Positions 47,251 through 55,934 of a stretch of DNA of 64,000 nt are shown here, piece after piece. The translations under genes were made by a program, and so were the position numbers. The DNA is taken from contig CAXTEJ010000014.1 in assembly GCA_964243295.1 (NCBI GenBank), forward strand, positions 9,094 through 73,093, given 5' to 3'. The DNA comes from CAXTEJ01 sp964243295 (lineage in GTDB: Bacteria > Actinomycetota > Actinomycetes > Actinomycetales > Angustibacteraceae). Every line of letters starts with the position of its first letter. Positions within the stretch are counted from its first letter, which is position 1. Below the pieces are notes generated by a model that had not been told where the DNA came from, made no database searches, and worked only from the letters and a program-made list of their open reading frames with translations.

Positions 47251-48933
47251 ATGCCGCACGTCGACCGCACGCCGCCGCTGGTGCCCGGGTACCTGCTGGG
47301 CGCTCGGCTGGGCGGTGGTGCAGCCGGGTCGGTGTGGCGCGCGACGCCGCTGGGTGGCGGTCCGGTGCGCGCGGTCAAGGTCGTCCGCCCCTGCCCGGGC
47401 AGCGAACGCGAGATCGAGGCGCTGGCTGCCGTGCGCCACCCGCACGTCGTCACGCTGCACGACAGCGTGCTGCTGGACGACGGCCGCACGGCGCTCGTGC
47501 TCGACCTCGTCGACGGCGGCACGCTGGGGTCGGTCGTGGCCGAGCGGGGGCACCTGTCGCCGGGGGAGGTGGTGACGGTGCTGGCGCCGCTGGCGCAGGC
47601 GCTCGCCGAGTTGCACGCCGTGGGTGTGCAGCACGGTGACCTCGCGCCCGGCAACGTGCTGCTCGACCGCACCGGCCGACCGGTGCTCGCCGACCTCGGC
47701 ACGTCACGCATCACCGGTGAGCCGCGCGACGAGGTCTACGGCACCGCGGGGTACGTCGACCCGGTGGTCCTCACCGGCGGCCCCGCCTCACCGGCGAGCG
47801 ACGTCTACGGGCTGGGCGCCCTGGGGTGGCTCGCGCTGACCGGTGCGCCGCCGCCCTCGCCGGCGCAGCGACCGGCTCTCGCCGAGCTCGTGCCGACGGT
47901 GCCGCCGGCCCTGGTCGCGGTGGTGGAGTCTGCCGTCGACCCCGATCCGTCGCGTCGGCCCGACCCCGCCGACCTCGCCCGCCGGCTGCTGCTCGCTGCC
48001 CGCGCCAGCCCGATCTGGGCGACGGGCGAGGGCCCGGACATGGGCGGCCTCACCCACCGCATCCGCTCCCTCGCCGCCCTCGACGCCGACACCGATCCCG
48101 GACGTCGGCACCGGGCCGAGCGGCGACGTTTGCTGGCGAGGCTGCGGCCGGCCGGCCGTGAGGCACCACGAGGCCCGCGCGAGACGCAGCGGTGGCGCCC
48201 GGCGTCCGTCATCGCCGCCGTGGCGTCCGCCGTGCTGGTCGCGGCCGCGGTCGGCTGGGGCGTCCCGCTCGTGCGGGACGCCCTGCCCGGGCATCGACCA
48301 GCGACCCGCGCAGCCGCCGCCGTGGCGGCGGGCGCTGTTCCGACCGCTGCCGATGCGAGGCTTACCACCGCGACGCCGACCGCGGCGAGCCCGACTCCGG
48401 CGATCCCGGCTGCGCCGTCCTCGGTGACCCCGACCGCGGCTGCGACGTCCCCGACTCCGACCCCGACCGCGGCGTCGACCGCACCGCGGGCATCGCCCGC
48501 CGCGACGCCACGGAGGAGGGCGGCGGTTCCGGTCGACCGCGCGACCGCCGTCCCGATGTCGGTCACGCAGGCGCAGCGGCTGCTGAGCCAGCTGTCGCAG
48601 CGGCGTGCCGCGGCGTTCGCCGACCCGTCAGCGGACGTCGGCGACGTGACGGTGCCGGGGTCGCCGGCGTCCGAGGCGGACAGCACAGCGCTCGCAGCGC
48701 TGCGTCGCGGCGGGCTCGCCTACCGTGGGCTCAGGCTCGAGGTGAGGGTGCGTGACGTGCGCGTCCACGGCGACCAGGTGGTGGTCGGCGCGACCACGAC
48801 CGCGAGCGGCTACGAGGTCGTTGACCGGTCGGGGAAGGTGGTCAGCAGCGTCGACGCCGAGTCACCGCAGCGGGTGCGGCTCGTGCTCGCCCGCGTGGGG
48901 GACGGGTGGCGGGTGCGGCAGGTGGGTGCGTGA
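47251..48933 (+). CDS. Membrane Ser/Thr protein kinase-like protein
   Basis: A 560-residue protein. The kinase domain (about 13-245) has GARLGGGAAGSVWRA (Gly loop), AVKVV with Lys43, HGDLAPGNVLL with Asp130 (HGD in place of HRD), ADLGTSR (Asp148, DLG in place of DFG) and GTAGYVDPVVL. All key residues for phosphotransfer are present, though the activation loop is short. One membrane helix (319-341, VIAAVASAVLVAAAVGWGV) leads to an extracellular Thr/Pro/Ala linker and a C-terminal domain of about 120 residues (VTQAQRLLSQLSQRRAAAFA onwards) of unknown fold. It may phosphorylate envelope proteins in response to an external signal. Confidence 0.85.
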   Translation: MPHVDRTPPLVPGYLLGARLGGGAAGSVWRATPLGGGPVRAVKVVRPCPGSEREIEALAAVRHPHVVTLHDSVLLDDGRTALVLDLVDGGTLGSVVAERGHLSPGEVVTVLAPLAQALAELHAVGVQHGDLAPGNVLLDRTGRPVLADLGTSRITGEPRDEVYGTAGYVDPVVLTGGPASPASDVYGLGALGWLALTGAPPPSPAQRPALAELVPTVPPALVAVVESAVDPDPSRRPDPADLARRLLLAARASPIWATGEGPDMGGLTHRIRSLAALDADTDPGRRHRAERRRLLARLRPAGREAPRGPRETQRWRPASVIAAVASAVLVAAAVGWGVPLVRDALPGHRPATRAAAAVAAGAVPTAADARLTTATPTAASPTPAIPAAPSSVTPTAAATSPTPTPTAASTAPRASPAATPRRRAAVPVDRATAVPMSVTQAQRLLSQLSQRRAAAFADPSADVGDVTVPGSPASEADSTALAALRRGGLAYRGLRLEVRVRDVRVHGDQVVVGATTTASGYEVVDRSGKVVSSVDAESPQRVRLVLARVGDGWRVRQVGA

Positions 48934-48993
48934 GCTGACGCAGCCGGAACCGACCGGGCCGGCGCACTGCGGCGATTCCCGGTGAGGCGCGCG

Positions 48994-49884
48994 TCAGCCG
49001 CCGAGCACCCAGCGGGCGGCGCTGTCGATGTCGGGGTGCTGGTAGGTGAAGCCGACGGAGGCGAGCACCTCGGGCACCAGGCGCGCGCTGGTGAGGATGT
49101 CGCCGGAGAACTGACCGAGCGCGGCGCGCAGAGCGAACTTCGGGGCGGGCAGCAGCGTGGGCCGCCTGGCGATCCTGCCGATCGCCGACGTCAGCTCGGC
49201 CTGCGGCAGATGCTGGGCGGTGGCGAGGTTGACCGGGCCCGACACGTCGTGGTCGAGCAGGAAGGCGAGGGCGCGCACCTGGTCGGGCAGGGTGATCCAG
49301 CTCCACCACTGCCGCCCCGACCCCAGCGGACCGCCCAGGCCGAGCTTGACGAGCGGCAGCAGCTTGCCGAAGGCACCGCCGTGCGGGGCCATGACGAGGC
49401 TGGTGCGCGCGTAGGCCACCCGGATGCCGGCTTCGCGGGCGGGCAGCGCCGCACCCTCCCAGGCGACCACGACGTCCGGCAGGAACCCCTGCCCGGCCCG
49501 CGCCGACTCGGTCAGGAGGTCGTCGCCGCGCTCGCCGTAAAAGCCCATGGCCGAGCCCGACACCAGCACGCGGGGACGCCGCTCGAGCTGGGTCAGCGCG
49601 CGCACCAGCGTGCGGGTGCTGTCGACGCGCGAGTCGAGGATCGTGCGCTTGTAGTCGTCGGTCCAGCGGTGGTCGCCCACGCCGGCTCCGGCCAGGTGGA
49701 CCACGCCCTCGACGCCAGCCAGCCCAGCCGGGTCGAGGACGCCGGCAGCGGGGTCCCAGCGCACCTCGCCCGCAGCGTTGGGCTCACGGCGGACCAGCGT
49801 GACCACGTCGTCGCCCCGCGCGCGCAGGAACGGCACGAGCGCCGACCCGATGAGCCCGGACGCCCCCGTGACCACGACCTTCAT
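48994..49884 (-). CDS. TIGR01777 family epimerase-like oxidoreductase
   Basis: A 296-residue short-chain-type NAD(P)-binding protein (SulA/YfcH family). MKVVVTGASGLIGSALVPFL is the Rossmann loop; VVHLAGAGVGDHRWTDDYKR and ILDSRVDSTRTLVRAL are the family signatures. RVLVSGSAMGFYGERGDDLL has the S...Y of the active site. The DUF1731 C-terminal segment LLPAPKFALRAALGQFSGDI is present. Function is unknown; it is the Rv2216 equivalent, lying with the lipoate and E2 genes. Confidence 0.9.
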   Translation of the reverse strand: MKVVVTGASGLIGSALVPFLRARGDDVVTLVRREPNAAGEVRWDPAAGVLDPAGLAGVEGVVHLAGAGVGDHRWTDDYKRTILDSRVDSTRTLVRALTQLERRPRVLVSGSAMGFYGERGDDLLTESARAGQGFLPDVVVAWEGAALPAREAGIRVAYARTSLVMAPHGGAFGKLLPLVKLGLGGPLGSGRQWWSWITLPDQVRALAFLLDHDVSGPVNLATAQHLPQAELTSAIGRIARRPTLLPAPKFALRAALGQFSGDILTSARLVPEVLASVGFTYQHPDIDSAARWVLGG

Positions 49885-49930
49885 GCTCGAGCCCGCAGGG
49901 TCGCCGTGTCAGCCACGGCCGAGGCTGTGC

Positions 49931-52066
49931 TCACAGGCCCAGGTCGGCGTCGAAGGCGCCTTCCTCCAGTCGGGCCTTCATCGTCACGAGGAAGCGGGCG
50001 GCGTCGGCGCCGTCGACGATCCGGTGGTCATAGCTGAGCGCGAGGTAGACCATCGAGCGGATCGCGATGGTGTCGCCGCCATCGGAGTCCTTGACCACGA
50101 CGGGGCGGCGCACGACCGACCCGGTGCCGAGGATCGCGACCTGCGGCTGGTTGATGATCGGCGTGTCGAACAGCGCGCCGCGGCTGCCGGTGTTGGTCAA
50201 CGTGAACGTGCCACCGCCCAGCTCGTCCGGAGTGACCTTGTTGTCGCGGGTGCGGGCGGCGAGGTCGGCCACCTTGCGTGCCAGACCGGCGATGTTGAGG
50301 TCGCCGGCGTCACGGACCACCGGCGCGAGCAGCCCACGCTCGGTGTCGACGGCGATGCCGAGGTTCTCCTGAGCGTGGTAGACGATCTGGTCGCCCTCGA
50401 CGCTGGCGTTGACAGTCGGGTTGGCCTTGAGCGCCTCGACGGCGGCCAGCGCGAAGAACGGCAGGAACGACAGCTTCACGCCCTCGCGCGACTCGAACTC
50501 GCGCTTGGCGCGGTCACGCAGCCGCGCCACCTTCGTGACGTCGACCTCGACGACGGTCGTGAGCTGGGCCGAGGTCTGCAGCGACTCGACCATCCGCTGG
50601 GCGATGACCTTGCGCAGCCGCGTCATCTTCTCGGTGGTGCCGCGCTTGGCGGACACCGACGAGGGCACCGACGCGCGGCCTGCGGCCGGCGCCGGGGCTG
50701 CGGCGGCGGGTGCCGGTGCCTTGGCGGCCTCGGCGGCCTTCGCCTCATCGGCGGCTTTCGCCTCATCGGCGGCCTTCGCGGCGTCGGCGGCCTTCGCCGT
50801 GTCGGCGGCCTCGAGCACGTCCTGCTTGCGGACCCGGCCGCCGACACCGGTGCCGGCGACGGCGGCGAGGTCGACGCCATGCTCGGCGGCGAGCTTGCGG
50901 ACCAGTGGCGTGACGTACTGCGCGGCGTCACCGGTCGGCGCGTCCGCGCCCTGGCCGGCCGAGGAGGCGGTCGGCTGTGACGGGGCAGACGCAGGCGGCG
51001 ACGCGGGGGCCGGCTGCGAGGAGGAAGCCGGCTGCGAAGAGGAGGAGGCAGGCTGCGAGGAGGCTGCCGGCTGCGGCGCCGAGCCGGTGGCCTGCTCGGC
51101 CTCCTCGTGGGCGGCGTCGAGCTCGGCGCGCTCGTCGGACAGGTCGGGGCCGTCGCTGCCGGGCGCGCCGCCGTCGCCAGTCGCGCCGTCGTCGCCAGTC
51201 GCGGCGGGAAGAGCCATCTCGTCGGCGACGGTCGGGCTGCCGTAGCCGCCGGGCTTCGGGTCGTCGTCCACCCCGCTGGAGGCTGCGGCGGGGGTGGAGG
51301 GTCCGGCGTCGGCCGCGGCCGCGGTGGGCTGCTCGGGCGCGGCGGGCTGCTCGGGCTGGTCGTCCTGCGTGGGCGCTGCCGGCGAGGCTGCGGCGACCGC
51401 ACCCGAGCCGATCAGGGCCAGCGGCGCGCCGACCGGGACGGTGTCGTCCTCCGCGGCGAGCAGCTGCTGCAGCGTGCCCGCCACCGGGCTCGGGATCTCG
51501 GTGTCGACCTTGTCGGTCGAGACCTCCAGCAGCGGTTCGTCTACCTCCACGGTGTCGCCCTCGGCCTTGAGCCAGCGCGTGACGGTGCCCTCGGTGACCG
51601 ACTCGCCCAGCGCCGGCATGGTGACGGTGGTGCCCTCGCCGTCGGCGGGCGCGGTGCCGCCGACGGGGTTGGCGTCGGCAGGGCTCGCGAGCGTGGGGGC
51701 GTCCGGCGCGGCGGCGGCAGGCGCCTCGGCCTCGGGCGAGGTCTGCGGCGTCTGCGCGACCTGCGGCGTGGGTGCCGGGGCGGCCACCTCGGTGTCGGCG
51801 CCGGACGCCTCGCCACCATCGCCGTCAGCGCCGCCGCCGATGACGGCGAGCTCGGCACCCACGGCCACCGTCTCGTCCTCCTGCACCAGGATCTCGGAGA
51901 GCACACCGGCCGTCGGGCTGGGGATCTCGGTGTCGACCTTGTCGGTCGACACCTCCAGCAGCGGCTCGTCGACCTCGACGGTGTCACCGACCTGCTTGAG
52001 CCAGCGGGTCACGGTGCCCTCGGTCACGGACTCGCCGAGGGCCGGCATGGTCACCCGGTCTGACAT
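49931..52066 (-). CDS. dlaT: Dihydrolipoamide acyltransferase (E2), two lipoyl domains
   Basis: A 711-residue E2 subunit of a 2-oxoacid dehydrogenase complex. Two lipoyl domains are nearly identical, with acceptor lysines at about Lys43 and Lys186 in EVSTDKVDTEIPSP. Long Ala/Pro/Gln-rich linkers separate them from a peripheral-subunit-binding domain (YVTPLVRKLAAEHGVDLAAV, then TGVGGRVRKQDVLEA). An EAKAADEAKAAD-type repeat follows, then the catalytic domain ending LSYDHRIVDGADAARFLVTM (catalytic His and Asp). It is longer than M. tuberculosis DlaT (553 residues) because of the linkers. Lpd (52203-53585) is immediately upstream. E1 is not in the window. It could serve pyruvate, 2-oxoglutarate or both; sucB is an alternative name. 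Confidence 0.92.
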   Translation of the reverse strand: MSDRVTMPALGESVTEGTVTRWLKQVGDTVEVDEPLLEVSTDKVDTEIPSPTAGVLSEILVQEDETVAVGAELAVIGGGADGDGGEASGADTEVAAPAPTPQVAQTPQTSPEAEAPAAAAPDAPTLASPADANPVGGTAPADGEGTTVTMPALGESVTEGTVTRWLKAEGDTVEVDEPLLEVSTDKVDTEIPSPVAGTLQQLLAAEDDTVPVGAPLALIGSGAVAAASPAAPTQDDQPEQPAAPEQPTAAAADAGPSTPAAASSGVDDDPKPGGYGSPTVADEMALPAATGDDGATGDGGAPGSDGPDLSDERAELDAAHEEAEQATGSAPQPAASSQPASSSSQPASSSQPAPASPPASAPSQPTASSAGQGADAPTGDAAQYVTPLVRKLAAEHGVDLAAVAGTGVGGRVRKQDVLEAADTAKAADAAKAADEAKAADEAKAAEAAKAPAPAAAAPAPAAGRASVPSSVSAKRGTTEKMTRLRKVIAQRMVESLQTSAQLTTVVEVDVTKVARLRDRAKREFESREGVKLSFLPFFALAAVEALKANPTVNASVEGDQIVYHAQENLGIAVDTERGLLAPVVRDAGDLNIAGLARKVADLAARTRDNKVTPDELGGGTFTLTNTGSRGALFDTPIINQPQVAILGTGSVVRRPVVVKDSDGGDTIAIRSMVYLALSYDHRIVDGADAARFLVTMKARLEEGAFDADLGL

Positions 52067-52202
52067 GGGTGCTGTCTCCTTCTGTCTGGCTCGAGGTCGG
52101 GCTCGGTGCGTCGGACCCGGGATGAGAGACCCCCGGCCCCGATGTCGCTGCGGTGGGGGAGGTCGCGCGGGGGCGAGGCTACGCCCCGGGCGGTGATCCG
52201 GC

Positions 52203-53585
52203 TCAGGCGTGGACGTGCAGCGGCTTGCCGGCCAGCGCCATGTGGGCCTCGCCGAGCGACTCGTTCTGGGTCGGGTGGGCGTGCAGCAGCTGCGCGACCT
52301 CCTCGGGGTAGGCCTCCCAGTTGACGATGAGCGAGGCCTCGCCAACCTGCTCGCCCATCCGGGCGCCGACCGCGACGAAGCCGACGACCGGCCCGTCCTT
52401 GACGCGCATGGTCTTCACGAAGCCCGCGGTGCCGAGGATCTGGCTCCTGCCGTTGCCACCGAGGTTGTACTCGAAGACCTCGATGGCGTCCTGGCCGTAG
52501 GTCTCGCGGGCCTGCGCCTCGGTGAGCCCGACCGACGCGATCTCCGGGTCGCAGTAGGCGACGCGGGGGATGCCGGAGTCGACGACGGGTGCGGGGTTGA
52601 GGCCCGCGATCTCCTCGGCCACGAAGATGCCGTGCGCGAAGCCGCGGTGCGCCAGCTGGACGCCGGGCACGAGGTCGCCGACCGCGAAGACGTTCGGCAC
52701 GTTGGTGCGCAGCCGCTCGTCGGTCGGCACGAAGCCGCGGTCGAGCGTGACCCCGACCTCGTCGTACCCGAGGCCGGCGCTGGACGGGCCGCGGCCGACC
52801 GCGACGAGCAGCAGCTCGGCGTCGATGACTGTGCCGTCCTCGAGCGAGATGTGGACGCCGGCGTCGTCCTGCGTCGCGCCGCTGAACCGGACGCCGGTGC
52901 TGAAGGCGATCTTGCGCTTGCGGAACGCCCGCTCGAGCGCCTTGCTGGCCGACTCGTCCTCGCCCGCGACCAAACGGGGCAGCGCCTCGATGATCGTGAC
53001 GTCGGCGCCGAACGACTTCCACACGCTGGCGAACTCGACGCCGATGACGCCGCCACCGAGGATCGCGACCGACTTCGGCACGAAGTCGAGCGTCAGCGCC
53101 TGGTCGCTGGTCATGATGCGCCCGCCGATGTCGAGGCCGGGCAGCGTGCGCGCGTACGACCCGCTGGCCAGGACGACGTGGCGCCCGGTGACGCGGCGGT
53201 CGCCGACCTGCACGGTGTCGGCGGAGACCAGCCGGCCCTCGCCCTCGACGATCGTCACCCGGTGGGCCGACGCCAGCCCCTGCAGCCCCTTGTAGAGGCG
53301 GCCGACGATCCCGTCCTTGTACTTGTTGACCCCCGCCATGTCGATGCCCTCGAGCGTGGTGCGCACGCCGTACTTCTCGCCCTCGCGGGCGGAGTCGGCC
53401 ACCTCGGCCGCGTGCAGCAGCGCCTTGGTGGGGATGCACCCGCGGTGCAGGCACGTGCCGCCCAGCTTGTCGCGCTCGACGAGGGCCACCGACAGGCCCA
53501 GCTCGGCGGCTCGGAAGGCGCAGGCGTAGCCGCCGCTGCCACCGCCCAGGATCACGACGTCGAACTGGTCGGTCTCTGTCGCCAC
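52203..53585 (-). CDS. lpd: Dihydrolipoamide dehydrogenase (E3)
   Basis: A 460-residue flavoprotein that reoxidises dihydrolipoamide. FDVVILGGGSGGYACAFRAA binds FAD. The redox disulfide is in KLGGTCLHRGCIPTKALLH. VAILGGGVIGVEFASVWKSF binds NAD. LLHAHPTQNESLGEAH near the end holds the His-Glu pair. It may serve the E2 encoded 136 bp downstream and the glycine cleavage system (gcvT at 55935). The family is well conserved and the assignment is firm. Confidence 0.96.
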   Translation of the reverse strand: MATETDQFDVVILGGGSGGYACAFRAAELGLSVALVERDKLGGTCLHRGCIPTKALLHAAEVADSAREGEKYGVRTTLEGIDMAGVNKYKDGIVGRLYKGLQGLASAHRVTIVEGEGRLVSADTVQVGDRRVTGRHVVLASGSYARTLPGLDIGGRIMTSDQALTLDFVPKSVAILGGGVIGVEFASVWKSFGADVTIIEALPRLVAGEDESASKALERAFRKRKIAFSTGVRFSGATQDDAGVHISLEDGTVIDAELLLVAVGRGPSSAGLGYDEVGVTLDRGFVPTDERLRTNVPNVFAVGDLVPGVQLAHRGFAHGIFVAEEIAGLNPAPVVDSGIPRVAYCDPEIASVGLTEAQARETYGQDAIEVFEYNLGGNGRSQILGTAGFVKTMRVKDGPVVGFVAVGARMGEQVGEASLIVNWEAYPEEVAQLLHAHPTQNESLGEAHMALAGKPLHVHA

Positions 53586-53826
53586 GTCGGACGCTCCTTC
53601 GCGCAGTGCTTCGGCTGTCGGGTCGTGCTCGTGCTGCGGTCGGGCTCGCCGCGCTGGACGGCCTCGCGCCGCACCATCCTGTCACTGCGGGCCCGCTCGG
53701 CGGCACCGGGGGCCGGGTGCGTCCGGGGCCGTGCGAGTGCGGTGCTCACGCGCGGGTGCGCCGGCGTGCGAGCATCGACCCCCACGCCGGCGACCTGACG
53801 CGGGCGTCCGGGCGAGAGGAGTCGCG

Positions 53827-54237
53827 GTGGCGTGGTGGGCACGGGTGCGGTCGGGGCTCGCGCGAGCCGGGTCGGCGCCGTCCGCGGGGTGGTCGAGGCT
53901 CCGAGGTGGTCGGACCGGTCGACGCAGCGGGGGCGGCGCGGTCGCGTCGTCCGGACCGACCCGCGAGGACGTCGCAGCGGCGATGGCGCACCTGCGCGAC
54001 TTCGTCGCCACCCGCCGCGGGGTGGAGCTGTACGTCGAGCCGCGCACGTCGGTCACGCCGACGACCGTGGTGCTCATCGCGACGACGGGGGAGTGGACCC
54101 GCCGCCGCGTCAGCGACCCCGCGGCCGCCTGGCAGCTGGGCCGCGAGCTCGGCGTGCCGACGTACGACACCCAGCAAGTGGGCTACCCGCCGCGGATGCG
54201 CGCCTGGACCTCCGCGCAGCGCAAGAAGCAGGGCTGA
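53827..54237 (+). CDS. Conserved actinobacterial hypothetical protein
   Basis: A 136-residue basic protein. The N-terminus is variable and Ser/Gly/Arg-rich. The conserved part is MAHLRDFVATRRGVELYVEP, TTVVLIATTGEWTRRRV and GVPTYDTQQVGYPPRMRAW. I have seen this pattern beside lpd and pepA in other actinobacteria, but no function is known. The GTG at 53827 is chosen for the GAGAGGAG site 7 nt before it. From 53586 to 53826 (241 nt) I see nothing but the 5' flank of lpd and this gene. Confidence 0.7.
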   Translation: MAWWARVRSGLARAGSAPSAGWSRLRGGRTGRRSGGGAVASSGPTREDVAAAMAHLRDFVATRRGVELYVEPRTSVTPTTVVLIATTGEWTRRRVSDPAAAWQLGRELGVPTYDTQQVGYPPRMRAWTSAQRKKQG

Positions 54238-54275
54238 GCGCAAGGACCCGGCCGGCCCAGCCGCGCCGCCTCGCC

Positions 54276-55814
54276 TCAGCGGGCCGCCTCGTCCTCGGCG
54301 AGCGCGACCAGCGAGCGCACCGGGTGGCCGCTGCCGCCCTTGGGGGTGTAGCCGTGAGCCTTGTCGCCGTACGACGGGCCCGCGATGTCGAGGTGGGCCC
54401 ACGGGATCTGCTCGCCGTCGCGAGGGCCGCCGTCGACGGTGCCGACGAACTCCTGCAGGAACAGCCCGGCGACGAGCATGCCGCCCATGCGCTCGCCCAT
54501 GTTGGCGAGGTCGGCGACCTGCGAGTCGATGCTCGGCCGCAGCTCGACCGGCAGCGGCATCGGCCACAGGCTCTCGCCCGCGCGCTCGGCGCCGGCCAGC
54601 ACCCGCGAGCGCCAGTCGTCGTCGTTGGCCATGACCGCCGAGACGCGGGTGCCGAGCGCCAGCACCTGCGCGCCGGTGAGCGTGGCGACGTCGACGATCG
54701 CGTCGGGGTGCTCCTCGCTGGCCGCGACGAGCGCGTCGGCGAGCACCAGGCGCCCCTCGGCGTCGGTGTTGAGCACCTCGACGGTGCGGCCGCCGTACGT
54801 CGTGAGGACGTCGGAGGGGCGCTGGGCGGTGCCGGACGGCATGTTCTCGGCGAGCGGCACCCACGTGGTGACCCGCAGCTTCAGGCCGAGGCGAGCGATC
54901 GCGATGGTCGCCGCGACGACCGCCGCGCCGCCGGCCATGTCGGACTTCATGGCCTCCATGCCGGCCGGGGGCTTGAGCGAGATGCCGCCGGAGTCGAACG
55001 TGATGCCCTTGCCGACCAGCGCGAGGTGGCGGGTGGCGCCGCGGGGGGCGTACTCGATCCTGACCAGCCGCGGCGGGCGGGCCGAGCCCAGCCCGACGCC
55101 GAGGATGCCGCCGTAGCCGCCTTTGGCGAGGGCCCTCTCGTCGAGGACGGTGACCTTGAGCGGGTTGCCCTTGGCGGCGTCGGTGACGGCGTCGGCGAAC
55201 GCCGCCGGCGGCAGGTCGCCCGGTGCGGTGTTGACCAGGTCGCGAGCGAGGTGGACGGCGGCGGCGACCTCCTGCGCGCGGGTGGCCGCGGCGACGGCGG
55301 CCTTGTCGCGGGCCAGGGGCGTGACGACGGTGACGTCGCGCACCGGCGCCTGCTGAGCAGCGGCGGAGTGGCCGCGGTGGCGCGTGAAGGCGTAGGCGCC
55401 GAGCAGCGCGCCCTCGGCGACGGCGGCGACGTGGTCGACCTCGGCGGCGGGCAGCGCGAACGCCACGGCCCCGGTGCCGGCGAGCGCACGGCTCGCGGCG
55501 CCGGCGGCGCGGCGCAGCGCCTCGCTCGTCAGCGGCGCACGCGCGCTCGGAGCGGGGCCGACGCCGGTGAGGACGAGGACCGCGGCGCCGACGTCCTTGC
55601 CGGCGGGCAGCTTCACGACCTGGTCGGGGGCGCCGGTGACGCCCAGCCCCGCGAGCAGGCCCGTGAGCTCGGAGCGCACCGACCGCGGCAGCGGGACGCC
55701 CTCGACGAGCACCGGACCGTCGGGGCCCTTCGCGACGGCGACGACGACGGCGTCGACCTTCAGCGCCTTGACGTCCTTGTCGACCAGGCTGACCGCGGGT
55801 GCTGCGAGCGTCAC
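54276..55814 (-). CDS. pepA: Leucyl aminopeptidase
   Basis: A 512-residue M17 metallopeptidase that removes N-terminal residues from peptides. It has LVGKGITFDSGGISLKPPAG (metal-binding Lys and Asp), MKSDMAGGAAVVAATIAI, and the family signature NTDAEGRLVLADAL (Asp, Glu, Arg). The N-terminal domain is less conserved. GTG 55814 is chosen because GAGGAGA lies 6 nt before it; an ATG 30 nt upstream lacks such a site. It is divergent from gcvT. Confidence 0.95.
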   Translation of the reverse strand: MTLAAPAVSLVDKDVKALKVDAVVVAVAKGPDGPVLVEGVPLPRSVRSELTGLLAGLGVTGAPDQVVKLPAGKDVGAAVLVLTGVGPAPSARAPLTSEALRRAAGAASRALAGTGAVAFALPAAEVDHVAAVAEGALLGAYAFTRHRGHSAAAQQAPVRDVTVVTPLARDKAAVAAATRAQEVAAAVHLARDLVNTAPGDLPPAAFADAVTDAAKGNPLKVTVLDERALAKGGYGGILGVGLGSARPPRLVRIEYAPRGATRHLALVGKGITFDSGGISLKPPAGMEAMKSDMAGGAAVVAATIAIARLGLKLRVTTWVPLAENMPSGTAQRPSDVLTTYGGRTVEVLNTDAEGRLVLADALVAASEEHPDAIVDVATLTGAQVLALGTRVSAVMANDDDWRSRVLAGAERAGESLWPMPLPVELRPSIDSQVADLANMGERMGGMLVAGLFLQEFVGTVDGGPRDGEQIPWAHLDIAGPSYGDKAHGYTPKGGSGHPVRSLVALAEDEAAR

Positions 55815-55922
55815 TGACTGTCTCCTCGTGGTGGGGGCGGCCACCGCTGCGGCGGCGTGCCGATGCTAGACCGGCCCACCGACAGCGCCCGACGGCACCG
55901 ACGGTCTGTCCGACGGGGCCGG

Positions 55923-55928
55923 TAGGTT
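55923..55928 (+). promoter_or_regulatory. -10 element TAGGTT for gcvT
   Basis: TAGGTT ends 6 nt before ATG 55935. Confidence 0.5.
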
Positions 55929-55934
55929 CCCCGC

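Noticed and set aside
52081..52202. Riboswitch or leader RNA between lpd and the E2 gene
   Set aside because: Only GC-rich sequence with weak self-complementarity was seen; no conserved RNA motif recognised.
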